Below are positions 37,593 to 46,774 of a stretch of 64,000 nt of DNA, in pieces (positions within the stretch are counted from its first letter, which is position 1; every line of letters starts with the position of its first letter). The DNA is from Streptomyces coeruleorubidus. GTDB lineage: Bacteria; Actinomycetota; Actinomycetes; Streptomycetales; Streptomycetaceae. Below the pieces are notes generated by a model that was given only the letters and a program-made list of their open reading frames with translations, was not told the DNA's origin and did no database searches. The translations under genes and the position numbers were made by a program. The stretch lies in NCBI RefSeq assembly GCF_028885415.1, contig NZ_CP118527.1:1-64000 (forward strand). The letters run 5' to 3'.

Positions 37593-40500
37593 TTGGCCAC
37601 CTTGCCGTTGAGCCGCTCCGTCACCGAGGCCGTCTGGAGAGCCAGCAGCTGGGAGAGCTGGGACATCATCTGGAGCTGTATCCGGGACATCTGCTGGATC
37701 TTGTGGGCCAGATCCTCCAGCTCCTCGCGAGTCGCGTACTCCGGAGCCGGGGCAGGTGCGGGAGTCGTGGCGGGAGTGGGCGCGGACAGGGCGATCGCGG
37801 GCTCGGGCACGGCAGGGGCGGGTGCTTGCGGTGCGCCCGCCTGCATGGCGACGGCCGGAGGCTGCGCGGCGGGCTCCGGCGCCCCGGACCTCTCCCCCAC
37901 GGCTTCCGCCGAACCCGTCCCGGCGTTCGGCATACGGGCGACGATGAACTCCGCGAGCCGCCGCGGCGTGCCCGTCTCCTCCAGCAGCTGCCGCATCGTC
38001 ACCTTGACCTGGTGCTCCTGTTCCAGTTCCCGCAGCACGCTGATCATCTGCAGCGAGTCGGCGCCGAGCTCGAAGAAGTTCGCGTCGCCGACGATCGCCG
38101 ACGGATCCCCGCCGAGATGCCGGGCGGTCGCATCGACGATGCTGTGCAGTACCCGTGCGACCGCTGCCTCTTGCTGAACCACTTCGGCTCCCTTGCTCGC
38201 TGATGTTCCCCTGTTGAGGGCCGTCGGCTCCGGCCCCGTCCAGTGGTCCTGGTGCTGGAATCGGTATCCGGGCAGCGGGATGCGTCTGCCGCCGCTGCCG
38301 GCCAGGAGCGTCTCCCAGGCGACGTCCGCTCCCGCGCAGTGCAGCCCCGCGGCCGCTCCCCAGAGGGCGCCGAGCCCGGTGCCGCGCCGTAGGGACGGCA
38401 GTGCCCGTACGTCGGGCAGCGCCCGGCGCGCCAGACCGCTGAGGGTGGTGTGCGGCCCGATCTCCAGCAGTACGTCGGGCTGCTCGGCGCCGATGCCGTG
38501 CAGCGCCTGGTCGAAGCGGACGGGCTCGCGGGTGTGCCGTAGGAAGTGGTCCGCGTCGGGGATCCAGCCGGGCGGGCGGGTCACACCGTCCAGGGCGCTG
38601 ACGAACGGAAGCAGCACCGGCCGGAAGTCCGCATCGTCGAGGGTCTTCCGGAACTCCTCCAGCATCGGTTCCATCGAGGCGGTGTGGAAGGCGCGGGTGA
38701 CCGGCAGCCGATGACCGGGTGTGCCCCGGTCGTCCAGCAGTTCGCACGCCCGCTCGACGGCCGCCACGGGCCCGGCGAGCACCTGGGCGCGGTCCCCGTT
38801 GGACACGGCAGGCTCCAGTCCGGGGATCTCGGCGGCCAGGGCGAGGGCGCTCGCCCGGTCGAGCGGCGCGGCCACCATCGCGCCCGGTGCGCAGCGCTGC
38901 CGCATCAGCCGGCCGCGTTCGGTGGTCAGGCGCAGACCGTCCTCGAGCGACAGGGCTCCGGCCGCGTACAGGGCGGCGTACTCCCCGACGCTGTGCCCGG
39001 TCACGGCCTGTGGTTCGACGCCGCAGTCGCGCCACAGCCGGACGAGGGCGCATTGCAGTGCGAACAGCGCGGGCTGCGCGATGTCCGTGTCTCCGAGCGG
39101 CGCCTCCCCCGAGTCCTCCGTACACAGTGCCGCGAGCAGGGAGTCGCCGGTGAGGTCGCGGTAGTGCTGTTCGCAGGTGTCGAGCACTTGGCGTGCGGCG
39201 GGGAAACGCGCGTAGAGAGCGGAGGCCATGCCGGGGTGGTGGCCGCCCTGGCCGGTGAACTGGAACGCCACGAGCGGGGCTCCCTCCCGGGGGCCGTCCC
39301 CGTGGTCACCGCCGCTCCGGTGGTTGCCGTGGTTCCTGCGAGCCACGCGTCGAGGACGTCGGCGAGGGCTGCCGGGGTGGAGCCGCGGGCCGCGAGGCGG
39401 TGGCGGCCGTGGGCACGGCCGACGGCGGCGGTGGTGACGAGGTCCGACAGCTGCGGTGCGGGTGGCTGCCGTAACCGGTCGCGGAAGGCGCGGGCGTTGG
39501 CCGCGAGGGCTCGGGGGCTGCTCGCGGAGACGAGCAGCACGTCGGGAGGCGCGGCCGAGCCGGTCCTGGGCGCGGGTTCGGGGCCTGTTCCAGGATCAGA
39601 TGGACGTTGGTGCCGCCGACGCCGAGTGAGGTCAGGCCCGCGCGTCGGGGTATGTCGCTCGCGGGCCAGGGCCGGGCGGTCCGGGGGATGTAGAAGGGGC
39701 TGCGGTCGAGGTCGATGCGGGGGTTGGGCTCGGTGAAGTTCGCCATCGGCGGGATCACGCCGTGGCGCAGGACCAGCAGGGTCTTGACGAGGCCGGCCAG
39801 TCCGGAGGCGGCGTCGAGGTGGCCGATGTTGGCCTTGGCCGAGCCGAGGGCGCAGAAGCCTTCGCGGGCGGTGTCCTCGCGGTAGGCGCCGGCCGCGCCT
39901 TCGAACTCGATCGGGTCGCCCTTGAGCGTGCCGGTGCCGTGCGTCTCCAGGTAGCCGATGGTGTCCGCGCCGACGTCCGCGCGTCGCAGCGCCTGGCGGA
40001 TGGCGGCGTGCTGGCACTGGGCGCTCGGCGCGGTGAACGCCGATTTGCCCGCGCCGTCGTTGCTGATGCCCCAGCCGCGGATGACGCCGTGGATGGTGTC
40101 GCCGTCGGCGACCGCCCGGGCCAGCCTCTTCAGTACGACGGCCAAGACGCCGGTGCCTCCCACCGTGCCGTCGGCGCCGGCGTCGAACGCCCGCAGGCGG
40201 CCGGACCTGGACAGGATCGAGCCCTTGACGTGGCGGTAGCCCAGGACCTGCGGAACATGGACGGCGGTGGCGCCGACGAGGGCGATGTCGCAGTCGCCCA
40301 TGAGCAGCGACTGGGCGGCCGCCTGCACGCCGACCAGGGAACTGGAGCAGCCTGTCTGGAGGTTGACGGCCGGGCCGGTCAGGCCCAGCCGGTAGGCGAC
40401 GCGGGTGGCGGCGAAGTCGGCGTAGTTGCCGACGGTGATCTGCATGTTCGCCGCCCAGTCGGACGTGGGGTGCCTGGGCAGGACGTTGTTGAGCAGGTAG

Positions 40501-40900
40501 TTCTGGAAGGTGTACAGGTGGTATCCGGTGCTGGCGTAGACGCCGACGCGAGTGCCGCCGCGTTCGTCCGGGTAGCCGGCGTTCTCCAGGGCGTGCTGGG
40601 CACATTCCAGGAACATGCGCTGCTGCGGGTCGGTGAGCCGGGCCTCGCGGGGCTCATCGCGAAGTGCTGTGCGTCGAAGCCGGCGATGTCGTCCAGCAGG
40701 CCGGAGGCGCCGACGAAGTCCTCCGCCTCGTACTCCTCGGCGGGGACACCGGCGGCGGCGAGTTCCTCGTCGGTGAAGCGGGTGATGCAATCGGTGCCGT
40801 CCCGGATGATCCGCCAGAAGTCCTCGGGAGTGTCGGCGCCGGGCAGCCGGAAGGCCATGCCGATGACTGCCATCCGCGGGTCGGGCTCGCTCGTGCTCAT
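37589..40900 (-). CDS. type I polyketide synthase, KS-AT-ACP (three frameshifts)
   Basis: ATG 40900 begins MSTSEPDPRMAVIGMAFRLP; 1104 residues after three one-base repairs (near 40660, 39600, 39310). KS (~7-430) has the active Cys in TGCSSSLVG and the two His in ETHGTGT and ANIGHLDAASG. AT (~540-850) has GQGGHHPGM, GHSVGEYAAL and AFHTASM, pointing to malonyl-CoA. ACP (~917-987) has FFELGADSLQM. No ketoreductase, dehydratase or loading domain is present, so the product stays a beta-ketoacyl-ACP and the starter must come in trans. A C-terminal coiled coil (EELEDLAHKIQQMSRIQLQM) looks like a docking domain. The start overlaps the MFS stop (TGATG). Confidence 0.87.
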
Positions 40901-42177
40901 CAGCCGCGTCCTTCCGTCACGCTCGGTCTGTCGCGGCCTGCGGGTTCTTCCGCGGGCGGGGCGGGTGTCGCTCTGCCCCGGCTGACCAGCCACAGCAGAA
41001 GGGCCGCGCACAGGGCGATCGCGAGGCCGTGGAACGCGGCCACCACCTGGAGCGGCGAGAAGGTCTCCAGGAGGGCGCCGCTGACGAGCATGCCCAGGCC
41101 AAAACCGGTGTTCTCGGCCGAGGCGGTGAGTCCGAAGAGGCGGCCGCGCTGGTCGTCGGGGGCGGTCTGGAGCCTCGACACGTACACGATCTCGGTGAAT
41201 CCGTCGGCGGCTCCGGCGACGAGCGCGGCGATGACGGCGGGCACGGTCGGCAGCCCGCAGAAGACCACGATGAACCCGGCCGACATCACACAGGCGCCGA
41301 GCGCGAACGCCCGCTCCCCCGGTGTCCGCCCGGTCCTCTTGGTCACCCGGCCGATCACCTGCTGGGCGACGATGTTGCCGATGGCCCACGTGGCCCAGAA
41401 CTGGCTGATGAACGTGGCCGGATGATCCGGGTCCAGGCTGCTGGAGTAGAGGGGGAGGGCGACGTTGTGGGACGACGAGCCCAGCCCGTCGACCGCCCGG
41501 ATGGCGATCATCGCCATCAGCAGCGGTGCCGTGCCCAGCAGCATCCTGGCCGTCCAGCGCGCGGCGCCGAGGTCCTTCGCGGAGCCGCCGCCCGTGGCGT
41601 CGGGGGTCGCTGCGTCGGTGGCCGCCCTGGTGCGGACGGGAAGCAGGGACAGCACGGTCGCGGAGACCAGGAAGGTCCCGGCGTCCAGCGCGAACGCCGC
41701 GGAGTAGCCGAGCTCTGCGACCACCACGCCCGAGGAGGCGAATCCGGCGATCATGGCGAGTGAACGCCCGGTCACCAGCAGCCCGTTGGCCCGGACCCGG
41801 TGCTCGGCGCCGACGATCTCCGGGATGCTGCTGCGCAGGGCCACCTGGGAGAGTGTCGAGCAGCCGCCGGTGACCACGGCCAGGACGTACAGCAGTCCCG
41901 GGCGCGTGCCCTCGGGGGCGAGCAGCAGCGACAGCAGGGCCACGGCCTGGCACACGTCGGCGCCGACCATCAGGCGCTTGCGGTCGTGGACCGAGACGAG
42001 CCGTCCGCTCACCCAGCCCGACACGACACTGGTCGCCAGCCGTACGGCCATGAAGAGGCCGGCGGCCAGCGCGCTGCCGGTGGCGTCGTAGACGAAGACG
42101 TTCAGCGCCACCATGTTCAGGTAACTGCCGTACGCCGAGATGCCGTTGCCCAGGACGAGCAGACGGAAGTACCTCAT
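40900..42177 (-). CDS. MFS transporter of the PKS-NRPS cluster
   Basis: A 425-residue protein with about 12 membrane segments: LLVLGNGISAYGSYLNMVAL, SGWVSGRLVSVHDRKRLMVG (MFS loop 2-3), AFALGACVMSAGFIVVFCGL. It resembles EntS/macrolide-exporter type MFS proteins. The start chosen is ATG 42177 (MRYFRLLVLGNG) with AGGGGAAGG directly upstream; the ATG at 42198 lies before this site. Its stop overlaps the PKS start by one base, so it is the first gene of a coupled three-gene operon and the likely product exporter. Confidence 0.88.
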   Translation of the reverse strand: MRYFRLLVLGNGISAYGSYLNMVALNVFVYDATGSALAAGLFMAVRLATSVVSGWVSGRLVSVHDRKRLMVGADVCQAVALLSLLLAPEGTRPGLLYVLAVVTGGCSTLSQVALRSSIPEIVGAEHRVRANGLLVTGRSLAMIAGFASSGVVVAELGYSAAFALDAGTFLVSATVLSLLPVRTRAATDAATPDATGGGSAKDLGAARWTARMLLGTAPLLMAMIAIRAVDGLGSSSHNVALPLYSSSLDPDHPATFISQFWATWAIGNIVAQQVIGRVTKRTGRTPGERAFALGACVMSAGFIVVFCGLPTVPAVIAALVAGAADGFTEIVYVSRLQTAPDDQRGRLFGLTASAENTGFGLGMLVSGALLETFSPLQVVAAFHGLAIALCAALLLWLVSRGRATPAPPAEEPAGRDRPSVTEGRG

Positions 42178-42516
42178 GCACCTTCCCCTGGTCTGCATGA
42201 AGGGTGTGACTGGAGTGAGACTTGGATCGCCCTGCCCGACTGGTCAGCGGTGATACGGGATCCAGGCGGACGGCGGTCGCCGACGTGGTCGCCCGTCGCG
42301 CCCGCCGGTCACGCCCCCTTGCAGGCACAGCACAAAAGCCATTCCCCCCAATACGCCGCCGGACGACGGCTATTGGTCCGCAACCCAAGCAGATCCGGAC
42401 AGGCGCGTTCAAGACTCCGAGAGTGGTCTAGACGACTTTCGGTCCGGATTTGGCGATTTCGGAGCGCTCGGGATCGGACCTGACCGTGCCTGGCGCTCAG
42501 CGTCGCAGGTCCGCCT
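42178..42516. promoter_or_regulatory. region upstream of the PKS-NRPS operon
   Basis: About 340 bp without a gene I can support. It must hold the promoter of the MFS-PKS-NRPS operon, but I see no clear -35/-10 pair. Its far end is the junction with the truncated GH127 gene (about 42517), so the operon appears to have been placed next to unrelated DNA. Confidence 0.35.
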
Positions 42517-43475
42517 CGTTCGGTGCCGCCGCAGCAGGTGCCGGTGTTGCCGTACTGGCGTCGGACGCCCGGGCCCATGCCGACGAAGTAGGTGACCTCG
42601 GGGCTGTCGGTGCTGGGGGCATCCCAGCGGGAGGCGAGGATGTGGTTGGTCAGGCCCCGCTCGTAGTAGTCCATGTAGGCGGGGTCGGGGTCGTGGAAGA
42701 AGAGCTGCCGGCTCAGCTTGAGCATGTTGTACGTCGCGCAGGTCTCGGCGTTCTTGTCGTCGAGGGTGGCCGCGATGGCGTCGCGGGCGCGGAACATCTC
42801 GCCCTGACCGGTGCCGCCCAGGGCGTACATGCGGGGGCCCGCGACCATGCCCCAGATATTGCGGGCCGCGGCGGCGTAGCTCTCCTCGCCCCGTGTGGTC
42901 GAACAGGCGGAGGTAGCCGGTGAACTGCGGGATGTGCTGGTTGGCGTGTCTGTCCTCCAGGATGAGGTGGATCGCGGGGGCGATCGGTGTCGCGGGCCCG
43001 TCCGCCGGGACGCGTGCGGGCCGTTCCGCGATCCACTTCGCCCGGTCCTCGAAGTAGGCGATGGCCTCGTCGTACTCCTCCCGCGTGACCGGGTCTGCGA
43101 ACGCGGCGCCGTCCAGGTGCTCGCCGGTTCCGGTCACCAGGACCTGAAGCGGCCAGTCCTCGCGGTTCATGTCGCCGAACCCGTAGTGGCGTTGGGTCTC
43201 GGGATGGCGAGGCAGGCGGCGCGGGCCGCGGCCCGGTTCTCCTCGGTCCGGTCGGCGAGGAAGGCGTCGACGGCCGCCAGGCAGCGGTCCGTGGAGTCCG
43301 GGCGTCCGTCGAACTGGTCGATGGCGTCGCGGACCTCGGCCGGCAGCAGCTCGGGCGTGAGCCGGGTGCGCGGCTCACTGAACCGCCATGCGGCCGGCTC
43401 ATGCGCGGACACCCTGGCGCCGTCCGGGAGTTCGGTGGCGACCAGTCGCAGCGCAGCTGTAGGTGACGCGGTTGC
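42517..43475 (-). pseudogene. GH127-type (beta-L-arabinofuranosidase/DUF1680) remnant
   Basis: Three frames read together give a family-like chain. First comes SAHEPAAWRFSEPRTRLTPE and VDAFLADRTEENRAAARAAC. Then MNREDWPLQVLVTGTGEHLD, DPVTREEYDEAIAYFEDRAK and HLILEDRHANQHIPQFTGYL. Then YALGGTGQGEMFRARDAIA, AETCATYNMLKLSRQLFF and VTYFVGMGPGVRRQYGNTGT, with CCGGT at the end. The catalytic double-Cys region (GTCCGGT) is reached and the sequence then stops matching at about 42517. Both the N-terminus and the C-terminal third are missing. Confidence 0.65.
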
Positions 43476-43547
43476 CGATCACCCCGGCATTCTGTCGGAA
43501 CCGCTGGTCGGCGCAATGTGTTCGTCGCCTGCGCGGCGACGCCCGGA

Positions 43548-43586
43548 AGCCGGGTCCTCCCCCGCCGTCCGGAGGAGGACCCGGCT
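43548..43586. terminator. 13-bp stem terminator hairpin
   Basis: Perfect inverted repeat: arms 43548-43560 and 43574-43586 (AGCCGGGTCCTCC). It lies 18 bp after the stop of the secreted protease gene. Confidence 0.8.
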
Positions 43587-43603
43587 CCCGGCCGGCCGGT
43601 GGC

Positions 43604-44611
43604 TCAGGACGACTGAGCGCTCCGGTACAGGTTCTGCGCGTCCGCGCCGAAGTACGGGCCGTACATGGCGTTGGGCAGGAAGTTGTACTTGAAGCTGTTC
43701 ACCGAGGACTGCAACCCGGCCCCGGTGGCCTCGTCGAACTGGGTGAACCACGGGCCGCCGCTGGAGCCGCCCGTCATGTTGCAGGTCATACCGTGATCGC
43801 TGGACAGCAGGAAGTCCCGGTAGGTGGTGCCGCTGCAATAGATGAACTTCTCGCCGTCGTAGGGAGCGGCGGCCGGGAAGCCGAAGGCGTACATGGCCTT
43901 GTTGTAGCCGGTGTTGAAGGCCAGGCCCTGGCCTCCGACGACGTCGGTCAGCTTCTTTCCGTCCAGCGGGGCGACAACGGCCGCGCCGATGTCGTAGTTG
44001 ATGTCCTCACTGGCCGTCCACTGCGGCGTGGAGAGGGTCTTGGACGCGGCCCAGGTGCCGTACGGGCGCTGCCCGTCGTGGTAGCCGGGCACGAACACCC
44101 AGTTGGTGTGCCAGGCGCCCTCCATCTTCACGCAGTGGCCCGCGGTGATCACAGTGCTCTTGTTGGCGCTGGTGACGGCGTTGCCGGAGCAGGAGGCCGT
44201 ACGGCCCTGGTAGGTGAAGAACACCCGCCCCGCGGTCTTGGTCACCGCTCCGCCCCCGGTCCAGGGACCGCCACCGTTCGGGATCGCCAGAGGTCCCGCG
44301 TCGGCGGCGGGCGTGCTGGGTGCCACGACGGTCGCCTTGCCTTTACGGGGTGCCGATGCCCGCACGTCGGAACGGTCGACGGACAGCACGTCCAGCGGGG
44401 TGGCCGCGCGCATCCGCTGCGGGGTCCAGAAGGCGAGGGCGCGTTCCTGCGCCGAGGGCACCACCGCTCCGGGGTCGGGCGCGGCGCTCGCCGGGGTGGC
44501 GGTGACGCCGGTCGCCAGCAGTGCGGCGACGCCGGCGAGTGAGCCGAGCACGGTGCGGCGAACACGGGCGCCGCCACCGGAGGAGCGAAGGCTACGAGGT
44601 GTGCCTGTCAC
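43604..44611 (-). CDS. secreted trypsin-like serine peptidase
   Basis: A 335-residue exported protein. A twin-Arg/Sec-like signal (RRTVLGSLAGVAALLATGVT, cut near ASAAP) is followed by a ~90-residue propeptide and a chymotrypsin-fold domain. The catalytic triad is visible: His in VITAGHCVK, Asp in INYDIGAAVV, Ser in MTGGSSGGPWF. Cys pairs (CSGN/GHC and YCSG/MTCN) suggest disulphides. The start ATG 44611 is the first in frame. It is transcribed alone and followed by a strong hairpin. The substrate is probably extracellular protein. Confidence 0.92.
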   Translation of the reverse strand: MTGTPRSLRSSGGGARVRRTVLGSLAGVAALLATGVTATPASAAPDPGAVVPSAQERALAFWTPQRMRAATPLDVLSVDRSDVRASAPRKGKATVVAPSTPAADAGPLAIPNGGGPWTGGGAVTKTAGRVFFTYQGRTASCSGNAVTSANKSTVITAGHCVKMEGAWHTNWVFVPGYHDGQRPYGTWAASKTLSTPQWTASEDINYDIGAAVVAPLDGKKLTDVVGGQGLAFNTGYNKAMYAFGFPAAAPYDGEKFIYCSGTTYRDFLLSSDHGMTCNMTGGSSGGPWFTQFDEATGAGLQSSVNSFKYNFLPNAMYGPYFGADAQNLYRSAQSS

Positions 44612-44848
44612 GCGGTCTCCTTCTGCTGTGGGGCCGGGTGGCGGGGGCGTCCACCCGGTCAGGAAGGGGTGTCACTGCGAACCAGAGGGCAGCGTGCCAC
44701 CGGGAGACCGATTTGGACAGGTGCATGCCACGGAGATGACCGAAACCCCACACATTCCCCTCGCCGGGGACACGGGCGCATCAGGGACACGGGTACGTCG
44801 CGGACACCGGCCCATCAGAGACACGGGCGCATCGGGGACAAGGGGGCA
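44612..44848. repeat. intergenic region with short degenerate tandem repeat
   Basis: Between about 44766 and 44860 a unit near 20 bp (core GGGACACGGGCGCATCA) recurs five to six times with changes in sequence and spacing. No gene is seen. The left part should carry the protease promoter. Confidence 0.5.
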
Positions 44849-45412
44849 TCAGGGACAAGGGCGGGCACAAAAGAACCCGGCCTCCACCGGGTCTGTGGTG
44901 GAGGCCGGGGCCGGAAGAGCGGGGCCCTGGGTGTCAGAGGGGGTGGGGCCGGTGCCGCCGGGCCGGATGCGGCCGCGCCAGGCGCCGGACTCGGCTCCGC
45001 GCTCCTCGATGTACTGCTTGAAGCGCTTCATGTCACCCTTGACCCGCCGGTCGATCGTGCCGAGCATGTCCCCGGCCTTCTCCACGGCTCCGCTGGGCTC
45101 GATGTCCAGCACGAGCTCCACGCGGGTGTGGGTGTCGTCGACGCGCTCGAAGCGGACCGAGCCCTTCTGGTTGGTGTCTCCGCTGGTCGTGCGCCAGGTG
45201 ACACGCTCGTCGGGCAGCTGGTCGACGATCTCGGTGTCGAACTCGCGCCGTACTCCGCCGATCTTGGTGGTCCAGTGGTTGTGACGGTCGTCGAGCTGCC
45301 TTACCTCCTCGACGCCCTCCATGAAGTTCGGGAACTCCTCGAACTGGGTCCACTGGTTGTAGGCGGTGTGGAGCGGGACGTCGACTTCCACGGTTTCCTT
45401 GACGGTGCTCAT
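44849..45412 (-). CDS. SRPBCC (START-like) family protein
   Basis: From ATG 45412: STVKETVEVDVPLHTAYNQW, FEEFPNFMEGVEEVRQLDD, ERVTWRTTSGDTNQKGSVRF. This is the cyclase/dehydrase-like SRPBCC fold (helix-grip) of about 150 residues, binding a small hydrophobic ligand. The last ~30 codons include a perfect 13-bp terminator hairpin (44876-44909). One base added in the C run near 44935 creates an early stop just before that hairpin, so the true end is probably about 44935 and the extra tail is an artefact. Confidence 0.85.
   Translation of the reverse strand: MSTVKETVEVDVPLHTAYNQWTQFEEFPNFMEGVEEVRQLDDRHNHWTTKIGGVRREFDTEIVDQLPDERVTWRTTSGDTNQKGSVRFERVDDTHTRVELVLDIEPSGAVEKAGDMLGTIDRRVKGDMKRFKQYIEERGAESGAWRGRIRPGGTGPTPSDTQGPALPAPASTTDPVEAGFFCARPCP
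44876..44909 (-). terminator. 13-bp stem terminator hairpin overlapping the SRPBCC 3' end
   Basis: Perfect arms CCCGGCCTCCACC (44876-44888) and its complement (44897-44909) with an 8-nt loop. Its position inside the open frame argues that the frame has been extended by a missing base. Confidence 0.75.
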
Positions 45413-45609
45413 CTGTATGCCTCCGTTTTCCTGATCGACTGCTGGAGGCCCATCGGCCCACACACAGGTCCGGGCCCGTGGCGGGACGAGTACCCGGGAT
45501 CTTGCGGTTGCCACACGGTTCCCTGCGGTCAGGGAAAGGGGATCAGTGCTGTCCGGGAAAGGGAACGGAACCGGCCCGGCCACCGGTCGAACATGGATAC
45601 GATCCCGGC

Positions 45610-46035
45610 GTGCGTCTCCCCCGCTCGGCCTCCGGCTGGACCATGGCCGTCTTCGGCGTGCTCGCCGCCGCCCTCGGGGCGGTGGGCCTGCTCTCACCGG
45701 CCGCGCAGCTGTCGCTGCTCGGTCTCGCCGCCCCGGGCGAGCGTGCCGCCGGGGACTTCACGCCCGCGTTCATGACGGCGTCGTCCATGGCGGCTCTCAA
45801 CATGGGCGTGTACTACGTGCTGGCGGCGCTGGCCGACTGGCGGGCCTTCTTCCGGTGGACCGTGCCGTTCCGGCTGCTCACCTGCACGGTCTTCACTGTC
45901 GCGGCGCTCAGCGGGCGAGCGCCGGGCGTCTTCGTCGGTGTCGGTCTGTGGGAGGGCGCGGGGGCGGTCGCCACGGGCGCGGCACTGCTGCTGGAGCGGC
46001 GCCGCCGGGCGGGCGGGCCGGCGCCCGCACCGTGA
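45610..46035 (+). CDS. small membrane protein, four helices
   Basis: A 141-residue protein starting at GTG 45610 (RLPRSASGWTMAVFGVLAAA). Four hydrophobic segments are visible, at about 10-35, 55-75, 80-105 and 108-130 (FRLLTCTVFTVAALSGRAPG, VGLWEGAGAVATGAALLLE). Family not recognised; it could belong to small uncharacterised actinobacterial membrane proteins. It is convergent with the flavin reductase gene, sharing a long hairpin at 46023-46075. Confidence 0.65.
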   Translation: MRLPRSASGWTMAVFGVLAAALGAVGLLSPAAQLSLLGLAAPGERAAGDFTPAFMTASSMAALNMGVYYVLAALADWRAFFRWTVPFRLLTCTVFTVAALSGRAPGVFVGVGLWEGAGAVATGAALLLERRRRAGGPAPAP

Positions 46036-46075
46036 CCGGGCGGGCCAGGACCAGCTCTCTGGTCACGGTGCGGGC
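46023..46075. terminator. 15-bp stem bidirectional terminator
   Basis: Perfect arms GCCCGCACCGTGACC (46023-46037) and its complement (46061-46075), loop 23 nt, between two convergent genes. The left arm overlaps the last codons and stop of the membrane protein gene. Confidence 0.75.
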
Positions 46076-46078
46076 GGG

Positions 46079-46708
46079 TCAGGCGGCGGGGGCGGTGGCC
46101 CTGGCCGTCTCCGAGCGGAAGCCGCGGCCGAACTCGGGGGCCAGGCCGTGGTAGTGGCGGAAGTTGTAGATGAGCGGGCTCCAGACGGCCGGGTCGATGT
46201 GGTGGGTGCCGGGCACGACGACGCGTTCGGCGGCGTGGACGCGCAGGACCTCGCACTCGACGCTGAAGAAGAGGCCCGCTCCGCCGGGCGTCAGCGCGCG
46301 TGCCCGTGCCTCCAGTTGGAGGGCGCACTCGGCGACGCGCGGCGGCTTCACGAGGTCGGCGGCGGCCGGGGTGAGCCCGGCCGCCGCGAACTTGTCCGGC
46401 TCGTAGCGGTACAGCGCCCGCTTGGCCTCCGGCACCGGGTGGGCCCCGGTGAGCGGGGCGAGGCGTTCCACGTGTTCCCACAGCTCCGGGGAGGCGATGT
46501 TGATCACGAGTTCCGGTCGCTCGGCGAGGTTGCGCACGGTCCGGCTCTCGCTGCCGATGCCCAGGACGATGTGCTGTCCCAGGGCCCATGCGGAGGAGAT
46601 CGGGGCGAGATTGCAGGTGCCGTCCTCGTTCTCGGTGGTCAGCAGCACGACGGGCGTGCCGAAGTAGAGGACGCTCGGCTGGATCACTCGGTGGGTGTCG
46701 GTCGTCAT
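46079..46708 (-). CDS. flavin reductase family protein
   Basis: A 209-residue FMN-binding split-barrel protein: SVLYFGTPVVLLTTENEDGT, CNLAPISSAWALGQHIVLGI, RPELVINIASPELWEHVERL. This is the flavin_reduct/HpaC-like fold, here with a C-terminal extension ending EFGRGFRSETARA. It may reduce FMN or act on a flavin-linked substrate. It is divergent from an ArsR-type HTH gene with a near-perfect palindrome between them, so that regulator probably controls it. Confidence 0.85.
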   Translation of the reverse strand: MTTDTHRVIQPSVLYFGTPVVLLTTENEDGTCNLAPISSAWALGQHIVLGIGSESRTVRNLAERPELVINIASPELWEHVERLAPLTGAHPVPEAKRALYRYEPDKFAAAGLTPAAADLVKPPRVAECALQLEARARALTPGGAGLFFSVECEVLRVHAAERVVVPGTHHIDPAVWSPLIYNFRHYHGLAPEFGRGFRSETARATAPAA

Positions 46709-46734
46709 GGCTCAGGACGCTACGGGCGGGACGT

Positions 46735-46750
46735 TTCGATGCGCGTCGAA
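46735..46750. promoter_or_regulatory. candidate operator between flavin reductase and HTH gene
   Basis: TTCGATGCGCGTCGAA is a 16-bp palindrome with seven of eight base pairs matching. It lies between the divergent genes and just upstream of the preferred HTH start at 46775. Confidence 0.5.
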
Positions 46751-46774
46751 GTGTCGGCCGGGGACAATCAGCCG

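Noticed and set aside
30457..38177. Several plus-strand open frames of 500-730 codons opposite the PKS-NRPS genes
   Set aside because: They mirror the third-position GC bias of the real minus-strand genes; translations show no family motifs, whereas the minus strand shows complete KS, AT, A, C and aminotransferase motifs.
44766..44862. Degenerate repeats considered as CRISPR or attachment site
   Set aside because: No constant repeat, no spacers, no integrase or cas genes nearby.
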